A stretch of DNA of 64,000 nucleotides from Paragordius varius (Eukaryota > Nematomorpha): positions 6,634,001 through 6,698,000 of the forward strand of contig OZ176050.1 in assembly GCA_964247055.1 (NCBI GenBank), given 5' to 3'. Numbering within the stretch: position 1 is the stretch's first letter; each line of letters opens with the position of its first letter. The translations under genes and the position numbers were made by a program. The notes beneath the pieces were generated by a model that saw only the letters and a list, made by a program, of their open reading frames with translations, was not told the origin of the DNA and searched no databases. Of this stretch, positions 13,628-25,751 are shown piece after piece.

Positions 13628-14101
13628 ATTTGCACTTCAAGGGTGTCCTGAACATTTGAAGTTGGTCCTTATAAATTTAGATTTAAACATATTTTTGCAT
13701 GTATTCTTTAATTTTATTATTTTTAACCTTATTTCTTAATTTATTATATATTTATTTATTTAAAAATAAAATTTTTTATTCAAAAACCACTTTTTTGTTT
13801 CAAACTAATTTTTTCCAAATTAAAATTATGTTTTTAATGAAAATTGGAAATAATAATACAGGAAACTTATATATTTTTTAATTACATGTTAAATCTTATA
13901 AATATTCAAAGTTTAATAAATTAATAAAGATATACGGTTTCTGAATGATCTATGAAGGTGATTTAAAGTTCGTGTTAAATAAAGGAAATAGGTTAAAAAT
14001 GATATAATATATGAGTAATGCACGATTTGGATAAAAATTAAAATAAAAAAGTTAAAGGACCAACTTGAACTGTTCAAGGACACTTTTAAAGCGCAAATGG
14101 T
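13625..14101. mobile_element. TA-flanked MITE, 477 bp
   Basis: Terminal inverted repeats of about 45 bp: the left begins ACCATTTGCACTTCAAGG and the right ends AAGCGCAAATGGT. Further inward the two ends share a GGACCAACTT-type block. It sits in a TA run, consistent with a TA target duplication of the Tc1/mariner group. The interior frames are short and not transposase-like. Confidence 0.65.
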
Positions 14102-14364
14102 TTATTTATTCAGAAACTTCAATATTCAACAATTTATGATTTTAAATGCTAAATTCAGATATCTCTTAAAACCATTCGTTACAAACAGCTCATTTAAAAA
14201 TGATTTATTACCGTAAATTCGGTATTAAAACATAACTAAATGCATATAAAGCATTAAAATTTACATTTTAATCATCCTATGTTTTAAAATAAGAATGTAG
14301 TGTAATTTATTCCAGAAAACTTTTTGCGGCGGAAAATTTGAGATTAGGAATTTATAACCATTTG

Positions 14365-14630
14365 CAGAGGCGTAGTTAGAGGGGAAAAAGGGGGATGAGC
14401 GCCGGGTGTGATGATTAAGGGGGCGCCGAATTTTATTTTTTTTTAATTTTAGTTTAAAAAAATTTATAGTAAAAAGTTATGTTAGATACAAAGAAATCAC
14501 CCATTAATAAGTAGTCATGGCCACGGTTTGTATTTGATTATTTTTTGAAAATGCAAGGGGTCGCATGGAGGGGTAGGGAGGGCCATGACGGATTCATGCA
14601 CTAAGCGCCAGTAATGCAAGCTACGCCTCT
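14365..14630. mobile_element. hAT-like MITE, 266 bp
   Basis: Termini CAGAGGCGTAGTTAG and CAAGCTACGCCTCT are inverted and of the CAGNGGCGTAG type seen in hAT elements. The G+C-rich ends stand out sharply from the AT-rich flanks. The same ends, more decayed, flank 33263-33840. Confidence 0.65.
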
Positions 14631-15176
14631 TAATGCGAAAAGACAGAATACAAATTTTAGGCTCAATTAGACATTTTTTAAGATATTTAATCGCTATGGA
14701 GTAGAAAACGACCCTAAAAGAATAAAATTTATTTTTAATAATATATTTTATATTTTCTTACATTTTAAATCTAAAAATTATTTTAAATTATTGTTTTTGG
14801 ATCCTTATAAGAGCTCTGACACAAATTAGTACTAAGACTTCAATTAAAACGGGATTCATGTAGATTTGCATAAGCTAAGTAGTTTGTAAAGCTGTTTATT
14901 TCTTTTTAAAAACTTAGAGTTATATGGGGGTCTACCATATATAGTGAACGCATTATAGGTTTCATTAAAACTTTATTAAGTTCTCATAATAGACGCTTCG
15001 ATTTCTAACCTTTCTTGCTGCATATATTTTACTCCTGATAAGATACAAATTTAGCCATATAAAATATTCCAGAATTATAAAGAACAAAATATCAATAACA
15101 TCCCTTTTAAAATATATATTTTCTTCTATTTATGGCGAAACTTATACAAACAAAAACGTTTATTTATGATTTTTAG
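14631..15176. other. Upstream flank or intron of the next gene
   Basis: No exon could be supported. If the gene ending at 16396 continues upstream, this is intron. Confidence 0.4.
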
Positions 15177-15675
15177 TTACAGAAGCAACAAGCCTCAGTA
15201 GCGGAAGCGAAGAATGGCAAAACACATACCAACAAATACAGGCCGCAGCTGCCAACAAACTAATCGATATGCCAAACAAAACAATTATTGCATTACCAAA
15301 TCTTCCAAATGTGAATGAAGGTAATTTCAATTTATATTGAAAAATTATTTTAGCTTTATGATTTTGAGCACTTGTATATAAGATGAATTTTTAAGGGTGA
15401 TTAAAATATATAAAGGTTATTTCTAATAAAAAGGCTAAATTAAAGGGTCAGGTGTCCGAAATGAATTTGAAAAAGGAATGGCAGTGGCGTACTCACCATT
15501 ATACGGCACATCTATTATGTGTCTCAGATTAAGGCCTTTGGTGCATAAACCCATTTATAATGCTTGAATAAAAAGTTTTATATGCAATTATTATGGTCTG
15601 CGAATAGAATTTTTACAATAATGTTTAGGTTATTGGGCCTGACCGTATTTAATTCATAACCGATTAGAATTTAAT

Positions 15676-15709
<34 letters not shown>

Positions 15710-16396
15710 AATTGATATATGCATACTGGTCAAAACCTTAAATTTATTTAAATATGGAATTAAAAATTTTTATTATATTTTTATGTCATTAAAATATCAT
15801 ATATTTAAACCGATATGAGTTCATCTTTTTTTATTTGGCGGACTGGCAAAAACAGTGAATTAATGCATTCAAAAACCGCCACGATTTTTTTTCTGGTTTA
15901 AACAAAACCTTAGTAACAGTGCATAGAATAAAAAATAATAATAATTGGTCTAAAATGTAAAGTCTGGCTAATTGAGCCACAACACCATTTGTCTATTAAC
16001 ATTATATAATTAAATCTATCTTAACCAATTTCAGTTAAATTGTTTCATTTTATTCTTGATAGAGATAACTGCATAAATTGATTACACATATTTTTATACC
16101 GGATGAAATTTAACTGTATTTATAAAATTAGGGTGTATGCCAATTGCTAATTACAATTAATTGAACACGATTATTAACAACATATTTTAAATTTAGGTTC
16201 CCCACCATCTCCAACTTCCAATGAATCGCCCGGATATAAATCGAAAAGTAATAAAAGTTATAATAGCGCCAACTTACCAAACAAAACCTCTTCTAACCAG
16301 ATTATATCATTACCACAATCCCCAGAGGGTGTATCAAAACCCACGAAAATGATTGCGCATGAAAAATCATATAAACACATGCACTCTTCGAAATAA
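15177..16396 (+). CDS. Unrecognised gene, last two exons (Ser/Asn/Pro-rich C-terminus)
   Basis: Two exons join in phase: 15177-15320 ends AATGAAG|GTAAT and 16197-16396 begins after TTTAG, completing a Gly codon. The product reads TEATSLSSGSEEWQNTYQQI, then an Ala-rich stretch, then a Ser/Pro/Asn/Lys-rich tail ending HEKSYKHMHSSK and a TAA stop. The codons are clearly less AT-biased than the flanks. Splice sites match consensus, and AATAAA follows at 16547-16552. The N-terminal exons were not found; they may lie in the repeat-filled first 15 kb. The tail looks disordered and I do not recognise the family. It lies 1.1 kb upstream of the receptor kinase on the same strand. Confidence 0.7.
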
Positions 16397-17482
16397 AGGA
16401 AATGCCTAATCAACACTAAGAGCTCCAATGAAACATTCACCTCACAGGGGGAAAAGCACCAGAATAAATGCTCAAAATTCATAACCCGAAATTTATTTCA
16501 CATAACCCATATATAACTTTAAGTGTAAAAAACAAAGTTTTAACAAAATAAATTATATTATTTATATATATTAATGGGATTAGACAATGAATGTTATTTA
16601 ATATTGATTTACCAATTTTAAGTCAATATATATATATATATATCGGCAAATATTGTCATTAAAACCTTTTTTGTGGACATCAAAGAAAAAAATATTTAGA
16701 AGAAAAAAAGGGTTGATTATAAATATTTATTATGGATGGCGACACGCTTCTGTTTACTGGCCAATCGTATATACATATCAAGGCAAGGTATATTTATTTG
16801 ATTGGTATTTCATGAGAAAATAAATTGATTCCCCCCATAAACAAAGTTGTTTTATACTATATGGGAAATAGCAAAAACTTCCTGTTCGTTTAAGTCCAAT
16901 ATATTTATATATAATATTAGGCTAAATTTTAATAATTTGACTATATAAATTCGGATTTCGGCAACTTACAATCAAAATAGAAAATAAAACTTTACACTAA
17001 CGTAGTTAAATGATAAAATTGATATAACATACAATATATTTAGGCCTAAATTATAATATTATCCACATTTATTATTTTATAACTTTTCAAATCTGATTAA
17101 ATAGAATCGCGATATTATTTTATAATTTATATTACCTGTGATTATATTAAGGGCCATTGTCTCAAAGGTATTTAAAACGATTGAATAGGTATATATCAGG
17201 ACCCCTTCAAGAGGTATAAATTTATCATGAGATATATGTATATAAATAAATTAATACTATTTAAACATATAGGTGCAATCTCCGTTACAATAATGGATAA
17301 TATTACATAATAAAATATTTTTAAACATAAACAACTTAATTAAAAAAGTAGTATTTTATTTCGCAAGATAAAAATTTATTCACAATTAAATTATTCCTAC
17401 CTACATACATATTTATTTATTTTTTCAATTACAATTATTAGTTGTTTGGAATCCTTATAACATACATTTTTTGTGCTTTATT
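16397..17482. promoter_or_regulatory. Intergenic region upstream of the receptor kinase
   Basis: About 1.1 kb between the upstream gene's stop and the kinase ATG. It holds a poly(A) signal at 16547-16552 and a short TA run near 16628. No core promoter element can be singled out in such AT-rich DNA. Confidence 0.35.
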
Positions 17483-20400
17483 ATGGCTTATATAAAAAGG
17501 GCCAAGATAACCTGCATTCCAATTTTAATTTTATCCATTTTTTATTCGCTGATAATTCATTCTCGAGTTTATTGCAAAGTTGTTACTTTCAAAAGTCTCC
17601 ATGACACAATCATAACTGCTCGATGCCAACTAAACTGTTATCAAAAGGTAAGCTTATACAATATTGTTTTAAGCTATTAACAATTTTTTCACCCAAGGTA
17701 AAACTAATGATACTGAATGTATATTATCATGATTATTTCAAAAATATGTTATCAGTGGGCGCATACCAATTCGGGTCTAACTCAATTATTTGACAATTTA
17801 ATACATTTAAAAAGTTTTAAAGCATGCAGACCATGTATGTTATCCACTTTAACGAAAATATTTTTTTTTCAAAATATGTCATTCATTTTATCTATTTGGC
17901 TAGGTTAATATATATTTGTTAAAGTTACATTAAAGGTCCAACAAAAAGTAAGATATATATAATACAATTACTAATCTGGTTTAGTAGAAAATGTATTAAT
18001 ATTTTACTCATGATTATACTAATAGTAGATAGAGATATATATTATTCTCAAGTTTCAATTTAGCTAGGAAAATTCCAGGTTCGATTAATATATTCTGACT
18101 TCATCCAGACACTTTTGAAAAATAAGACAATGTTGTTTTATTTTCGACCTTTATGATATAACTCTTAAACAATATATTTTTATTATATCCATATGAAGAT
18201 TGGTTTGGCTAAGTTTAATTAATAAGAAAACCTAGTTAACACATTTATGCACTAATAATTTAACATTTTTTATATTAATAATCTCGCTCCATCCATTTTT
18301 CGTATCTCATATAATTTAAATAATTAAACCAAGTGTTTTAATATTTCTATTTCCAAGAGAAAAGCTTATTATTTCCTTAAATATATTTTAAATTAAAAAT
18401 TTAGTATGATGATGCCATCGATATCAAGAAGATAGACAATCAGATTGAATCAATAAGGTGTCAAAATGAGACATGTTTTCAGGTAATAATTCACTTATAA
18501 ATCTTGAATGCTTTTTTCCGAATTAGGATTTGTTGTAAATATAATAATTTCTATCCTTAGTGTGTGTTACCATGTCGAACTTACTTTCCTCAATTACAGG
18601 ATTGCTTAGATATTTGCGTAAGAGATTTACTTAAAATAATTAGATTATATGATATATTTTTTTTCAAATACAAACGGTTATTGTGGGTAACGACGAGAGT
18701 TTGTAATGTAATGAAGTTAGAATCGTCGTAAAATAACGCAAAAATAAAAATATAATTTATTAATTCTCAAATTTTCGCCATTTTTATTCATTTTTTTAAT
18801 TTAATTTTTAATTTTTATTTTCTTATATTATATATATTTTGCTTAACTAATCTCCTGATGATGCCTATGGCGAAAATTTGAGAATTAATAAATTATATTT
18901 TTATTTTTGCGTTATTTTACGACGATTCTAACTTCATTACAAACGGTTATATTTGTCATTATTTTAGAATACCGAAGCATGTCAGGATTCATGTAACTTC
19001 TTGATGAAGATATATTATGAGCCAACACAAAAGAGTATTTAATATTTTTACTATATACTTATGTAAATTAATTTACATTTATAATAATAACCTTAAAATA
19101 AACATTATTTAGAAAGTGAATTGTATCGCCTTCAAACCACAAGCCTGACAAACATTTCAGCTAATTCAACTAAAACACATGCCAATCTATTGTGTTACGA
19201 AAAAAGTGATATGATTAAGAAAAACAAAAAATCTATAACCCTAAATATATTTATTAATTGGGAGAATCCATTAAAACTGTTAAATGGAGCAGGGAAATTC
19301 CAAAAAGATCCTCCTTTCATATTTTACATTGTGGAGATGTTATTCAAAAAGCCTGTGTTTTTGAGTCAAAGACTCAAAAAAACCACGCCTACTTTGAATA
19401 ACAATTCAAGCTCTACGGATCCAATCGATTTGCAAGATAAATGGCTCCCTTTGGGAAAAGTAATAACTATTTTTTATTAATTGGCTTCGATCAAAGGCAA
19501 TCACAATATCTTTAATTTTACTATTTTTAGACAACAGTTCAAACGATTGAGATAACCAACATTATACCAGAATATTCTTATAAATACCGTATAACTCCAA
19601 TCACGGTAGACGGTATGGTAGGGGAGCCAATGATATCTCCCAATATAACAATTTCTCGTAATAATTTATATTATTATTTATAATTTGACTTATTTTGAAA
19701 TTCACCGAAAAATTAATTCATTTTATATGTTAAGGGGATTCGCAACAAAAATATTTGCTACATAGATCATCTAAAATTATTCAACTATCTGGTATTAAAT
19801 CTAAGTCACAAATTAAATGAATGTTGTTTATATTAACTATTGCATTTCAATATATCATAATCATTCCATTTTTAGGAAAAGATATTAGTAACCGAAAATT
19901 ATTGCCCCCTCAAAGGTTTATTGAAACCACATTCCAGTACATAAATGAAAAGACACTAAATGCAATAATTGAGTGGGAGGGATCTCAATCACACAATTGT
20001 CATTATACATTTTATTGGTTCCCCTTAAATCAAAGACTTGATGAACTTGGTGTAGTTGCGGATTATGAAACAAAAAAATTTAATTTGGTAATCAATATTT
20101 TTGAAATCAGTTTTTTTATGAAAGTTTTAGAATAATATATTATATTGTATTTCTTTAGCCTGGAAAGATTTTAAAGCTTGCAACAATAATGTATGATACC
20201 GAATATGCCATTGAAAGTAGATCCAATTCTCCTGACGGGCTTAAAGAAAGTGATGTTAAAAGATTCATCATAAAAACCCCAAAATGTACGGAGCTCACCA
20301 ATTTTGATTACGATAAATGCAGTAAGTATCACAGTTTTATTAACATGAATTTTAAAGGTCTATTACATAAATTATATGTAAATACTTAATGGTTTATTAA

Positions 20401-23400
20401 GTACGCACAAAATTTAACACATCACATTACCTTTTGGGGTTTGTTTCCCAGAGCAATAATTTCATATCTTAAGAAGTATTTGAGATATTTGGTCTTTAAA
20501 AATATGCATTATTTACTCTTTTTGGCGCATGATTCAATAATAAATCCTCATCTTTACCCTTTTTACCGCCCATTGGTGTTGAATCGCTAACAGCAGGAAA
20601 ATAAATGCATGTTGTAGTTAAATAGATTAATGGTGTTAAAGTTTTTTTTATTTTTAAAGCAAATTAATCGATTTCAAAATTGTCGCTATTTTTTTAATAT
20701 TTTGAACCTCGAATTTTCGACTTTAAAAGATGTAAGACTGAAAAATAATTAATTATCTAATATGGAAGAAAAATATTTAATAATTAAAATTTAATCAAAA
20801 CAAAATAGTTTACAAATTTAAGCTCTCGGGTACAAAATGCAAAAATATAGTTGTCTCTAAATAAATGAAATGCAATGAGTTAAAAGGTAAAATATAATAT
20901 AATATAATAACAACTATATTTAAGCCATATTTTTATCAACAGTTCCGGAAATTCGCAATTTCGAGTTTAAATTTTTCCTCAATGATTCTCCAATGCCAAA
21001 AAACTTGACCTCAAAATCCAACACCACGATGGCCCAATCGACATTTAAGGTGGGGACAATTACTGTTTTTGTAACTTGGGATGTACCTGGATCACAAAAC
21101 AAAATATCTCAAATAATTATAACTATAAGGATAATGGCCACAGAATCTCCAAACGATACTTTCAAACACCATTTAACCAATGTAAATACTTAATTATATT
21201 TATCATGAAATATTTTGAGGATACCATAGATAACTATTTTAATTGCAATCAATGTAGAATTATACATATTACAATATTGATGGTTTGGATTCAAATGTAA
21301 AATACTGCATTGTCATTTCTGCAACCTCAAAAGCAGGAATAGGATATTCTCCTCGGAAATGCTTTCAAACCCCATCACTACCTACAACAAACAGCAATCA
21401 GAATAAAAATGTTCAAAATATGACGTATTTTGAGGAACCACAGAGTATATTTTTTGATTGAAATTGATTTCTCCCATTTTATATTTTTTAGCCATAATTA
21501 TTCACCCAAAATATATTATTTATATATTAGGACAAAATTATATTTGGCAAACACTAATCGCTACTTTATCCATCATATTTGTTTTGGTAATTCTAATCAT
21601 GTCACTTTGTGTATGGAAAAAAATCAAATTTAGCCGAACCAAGGTAAAAATATTATTATTATTTTTTCAAAATTGATACAAATAGTGTTTAAGAAAAATT
21701 TATAAAAATTTACACACTTTTTTAGCCTCAAATATTGCCAATGTTAACCAATAGCTTTTATGGGACATCTTTTACTCATAAATCATCAAATCTCAGGAGT
21801 CAAGATATTGAGACTTATTGGAAGTTGCTCAATCAAAAATATCACCCAGTGTTGCCCGATGATTCGGAATACGCAACGTGTGATTTCTTAAATACCATCA
21901 AACATATTGATTGGAAGAAAATCTCTCTTGGACTAGAAATTGGTGCCGGGGCTTTTGGAAAGGTTCTGAAAGCTACTATAAAACATGAACCGTTAAAACA
22001 AAAAAGATTAATGCCTAAAAAAGGCGTTTATAGTAATAATGATAAAAATAATGCGTCCAAGACCAAAGAATGCGCCGTTAAAATCTTGAAAGGTAGGTGA
22101 TGGCGTTTAATGATGTGTAATTTCATTTTTTATTAAAAGAATTTTGTGTAAATATTAGGACATTTATATAAGTAAAAATCAAATTTTTGTTATCAATAAT
22201 TAACATATAAATTATTTTTGATAATTTTGTATAAAGGTATTAATATATCATGATCCTTTTTATTCGGGTTTTTGGTCCGCATTTATTTGTAATCATCATC
22301 ACATTTGTTATTATTGACTAGTAAAATATTAACCAGTACCCAATGATAAATAAAATGCCATTTTTTAACACAAATTTTATTATATCTGATATATTACATG
22401 ATTTTTTTCGGATGTTTAGATACCCACACAGAGGAAGATCTAAGAAGTTTGTTGGAAGAGATTTGGATATTGGGTTTAATTGGAGAACACCCTAACATTG
22501 TCAACCTACTTGGGTACAGTTGTGATCATCGTTTAGCTGCTATCATGGAATATTGTGAAAAGGGGAATCTATTACATTATCTCAAGCAATTTGACTCCAT
22601 TGAAGAGGTATGTATTTAAAAAAATACCTACCACCCTTTTTACATATTAAGTTAACTTAAATGATCTGTAAAATAATATATTTTATAGATAAGCATGCCA
22701 TTAGACTTAAAACTCATGTTGACTGAGGGATATTGCACCTATGATGTGAAAAGAAAATCCTCTGACTCCGATGACAGTGGCATACGAGATCTTAGCAAAA
22801 AAGGTAATTATTAAATTTGAGGTTGAAATCATTTTTTAATAACAATAAGTATGTTTTTAATTAAATAGATGAAGAAACCGAATTTTATGACAACAAACGC
22901 CTCTCATTCTATCGAATTATCACTATTGCCAAACAAATTGCTTCTGGAATGGTAATTAAATTGCTAACCCATTTATTTATTTAACATTTTATACATAGTT
23001 TAACTTTTTTTTATACGATTCATAGGAACATATATCATTTAAAAAAATGATACATCGAGATTTAGCTGCTCGCAATATTTTGGTCTGTAAGAACGGAACA
23101 ATAAAAATATCCGATTTCGGGCTTGCACGTGATATTTATCAAAAAAGTTCGTATATGAAAAATTCTTCTGGAAAGGTTCCAATCAAATGGATGGCCCCTG
23201 AGTCATTATTACGCAATACGTATACATCGATGAGTGATGTGTAAGTTGATGCAAATATATTTTTATATTAAATAAGGGTTTTTTTTATTTTATATCTTTC
23301 TAATTTTATTGTTAGCTGGTCTTATGGTATCATATTATGGGAATTGGTAACGTTAGGAGCCATGCCCTATCCTGGAATATCTCACTGCAAACTAATGAGT

Positions 23401-23638
23401 TTTTTGGAAGCCGGGTACCGAATGCCAAAACCCGAGAAATGCCCCATGTTTATGTAAACTTTAAAATTTATTATTATTATAATAATATATGATTATTCTC
23501 TTTATTGATATTTCGATAATAATATTTATTAATTTTAGCTACAAAATAATGATAAAATGCTGGGATATAAACCCTGGGAATCGACCCAATTTCACCACCC
23601 TTCGCAGTGCCTGGGAAAATGCCATGAAACATTTGTAA
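17483..23638 (+). CDS. tor: Torso-like receptor tyrosine kinase, complete, 18 exons
   Basis: Exons: 17483-17647, 18405-18482, 18561-18617, 18968-19034, 19113-19459, 19531-19657, 19876-20087, 20159-20321, 20943-21181, 21258-21444, 21492-21643, 21726-22092, 22420-22607, 22689-22803, 22869-22951, 23026-23240, 23316-23453, 23539-23638. All phases agree, giving 999 residues. Order: signal peptide (about 1-30), a cysteine-pair module (RCQLNC, RCQNETC, VLPC, CLDIC, CQDSC), fibronectin-III-like domains, transmembrane segment about 566-588, then a split kinase. Kinase landmarks: GAGAFG 671-676, Lys717, HRDLAARN 859-866, DFG 879-881, IKWMAPE. Activation-loop tyrosines are 887 and 892, with a short insert near 770-835. 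Cys pairs plus FN3 plus the [15 protein letters not shown] loop resemble Drosophila Torso, the receptor for Trunk/PTTH. The kinase alone would also fit FGFR/VEGFR. All catalytic residues are present. Confidence 0.8.
18669..18950. mobile_element. Palindromic insert in receptor kinase intron 3, 13-bp direct repeats
   Basis: TACAAACGGTTAT occurs at 18669-18681 and again at 18938-18950, flanking 256 bp. Inside, arms of about 80 bp are near-perfect inverted repeats (for example GAAGTTAGAATCGTCGTAAA). The right half carries CTGATGATGCCTATGGCGAA, which resembles a hammerhead ribozyme core as found in Penelope-like elements. The stem I expected of a working ribozyme was not found. Probably a small non-autonomous retroelement or foldback insertion. 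Confidence 0.6.
20414..20883. mobile_element. TTAA-bounded MITE in receptor kinase intron 8, 470 bp
   Basis: Left end TTAACACATCACATTACC then TTTTGGGGT; right end GAGTTAAAAGG. It fills most of the 621-nt intron between exons 8 and 9 and leaves both splice sites intact. Its interior matches 12693-13100. Confidence 0.6.
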
Positions 23639-24689
23639 AATCCAAAAACCCATATTAACACTCGTTACCGTGAGAAGTATGGTGGTAGCCAAAAGTAAGG
23701 CACTAATTAAAACCGTGTGCTGTCCAAAACTAATTGTCTCCAGGCTCGATAAATATCCTTATGTAAATATGATTGATTGTATTTAAGAATAAATTTATTG
23801 CATTGTTAATTGCACATTAATTTTCATAAAGCAGGGGCTAAAAAATTAAATTTACACGTGTAAAATACCGGTATATTCAAACTCTAATATACGTATTATA
23901 AATATATTTTGGTCAATATATGTATACCTTGACTTAAAGTATCTATATAATATTAGGTAGGAAATATAATACTTTCTGCAATATCCCTAAGTTCGGATGC
24001 ATAAGTGTCTAAAATGTTAGCATAAAAATAATTTTTTAAAAACGCTGTAAAATTACTAAATTTCACAACAACTAGCGGAATTATATATGGAAAACATGCA
24101 CTCCTTTCCCTACTCCAAAAAAGAAGGGTTTTTTGCACGCGTAAGCGGTAGCAGGTCCACCATATTCAAAAATGTTTTAACCACTTTACATTATTAATTT
24201 AAGTGGATTTACAAATAAAGAAAGTTAAATAGTTTATAGTTTTTATTTAAGAGAAATAGTTATATAGTTACCGAGATTCAGGGGCTCTAGTTATAAAATA
24301 GGTTAAAAATATCCAAAAAATAGATAGATGAAAAATTAGCATATTGTTTAAATAATTTGTAAAATTTTTCATATGTGCTTTTTACCCTAATTCTATTTTC
24401 ATTAAAATCCGAACTGATGACTTACCTATATCTTCCACTAAAATTTTTAAACAATAATATATTTATATAATCTATTTATTTACTTTAACCATTTATAATC
24501 TTTGATTATTTAATTTTATGCCTGCATATTAAATGTAGTCATAAGTAAGCAGTTTGGTAAAAATGTTATTTTGAAAGGAATCAATTATTTATTTCATTCA
24601 AAATATACGTAGGCTTCCACACCTTTCGCTTCTCTCTCAGGTAATATAGGGCCGTGCCTGGTATAAATGATTGTCTTTTGCTAAAAATC
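23639..24689. other. 3' UTR of the receptor kinase gene and intergenic DNA
   Basis: The first ~150 bases are the likely 3' UTR. A minus-strand 61-codon open frame at 23953-24138 has no splice or homology support. Nothing else was recognised. Confidence 0.4.
23788..23793 (+). terminator. Poly(A) signal of the receptor kinase gene
   Basis: AATAAA lies 150 nt after the TAA stop at 23636-23638. It is the first canonical hexamer downstream. Confidence 0.5.
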
Positions 24690-25510
24690 AATTATCAAAC
24701 TATTTTCTAAATTTTTCGAAATTATTGAAGTGCTCTGCGAGGGTGTTCCCCATTGATGTGAAGTTGTATTAGTCAGATGGTGTCAGTTTAGGAGATTGCG
24801 AAAGTTTCCATCGAAGCGATTTCAAGATGCATTTTAGTGGTTTTGCCGTGTGAGACGCTATCAAGCAAAACAACTTTGCCATGTCATTGGCCTATTCAGG
24901 TCGTTTTTTATTTATTGGCTTAGCAGTTTCGAGTTTCAAACGTTTGAAATACGCAACGCTATGGCCCAGCAAGACACAGAGCATGGTATTTTTGACGAAA
25001 GGATTTGGAGTTGTTGATCCAGCCTGGCAAGGTAAAAACTACGATTTTTTTGCTTTGGATTTACAAAATAAAGTCATTTCTCATAATCCGTCATAAATCG
25101 ATGCAAAAATGATTCCTTTTCTTAACGTTTAAACAGGCTTTCACAAGTTAATTTTTATTCGACATTTGTTCTAACTGTGTGGGACCCATTTAGTGAGTTT
25201 TTTTTCTCATTTCTAGTGGGACGTCTACTTATTGTTTTTGAAATACTTGTAAACCAACTGTTGTTAAGTTTAGTCATCCTAATAACTCTTGCACTTTGAG
25301 TCTTCGTAGTTGTGTGATCTACCAGAGCCACTATATGTTTCTGCCAACAAACGATTACTTTAAACAGCCCTTTTCTTCTAATATTTGTGCCGCAAATGTA
25401 CTTTTTTAGGCATAAAATTCGAGATGATTGCAGATTGATAAAAACAAAACGTTAGCTTTTGGCGAACCCAATTCGTAAGTTTGTGTCGTTTAATATCAGA
25501 TGATGTGTCA
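24690..25510 (-). pseudogene. Mariner-family transposase relic
   Basis: On the minus strand, broken frames recall mariner transposase in order: KWVPHQLEQMSNKN (compare KWVPHEL), a degenerate DEKW region, NPKQK, TMLCVLLGHSVAYFKRLK, NKKRPE, a decayed HDNARPH region, a decayed YSPDLAPSDY region, and NTLAEHFNNFE. Several in-frame stops and at least two frame changes interrupt it, so it cannot be active. Clear terminal repeats were not located; a CTCAGGTAATAT near 24638 might be one end. G+C is higher than in the flanks, as expected of an inserted element. It lies just downstream of the last supported exon of the minus-strand gene. Confidence 0.7.
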
Positions 25511-25751
25511 AATTAATCGTCTGCCAACTTTTCGCTGATGTCCAATAACTTAAAACTACACCTAGTATATTCAATCAATAAATTATTTCTAACCAAAAAT
25601 CAAATGATTGAAAAAACCTAAACGGTTAAAAAAATTCCTATTTTGAATCCGTTTTTGATGAATGAAAAAAAACTAATAAAAATTATAATTACACTACGAC
25701 TACTTATCGTAAATGTATTTCATCCATCCATGCACATGAATAAATATTTAC

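Noticed and set aside
16258-16482. 74-codon frame on the minus strand
   Set aside because: It is antisense to the well-supported plus-strand exon 16197-16396.
17717-17908. 63-codon plus-strand frame with an ATG
   Set aside because: It lies inside the first intron of the receptor kinase gene, has AT-driven composition, and does not join either flanking exon in phase.
23953-24138. 61-codon minus-strand frame (SACFPYIIPLVVVKF...)
   Set aside because: It looks somewhat protein-like and ends in a stop, but no acceptor in the right phase links it to the minus-strand gene, and two frames compete over its start.
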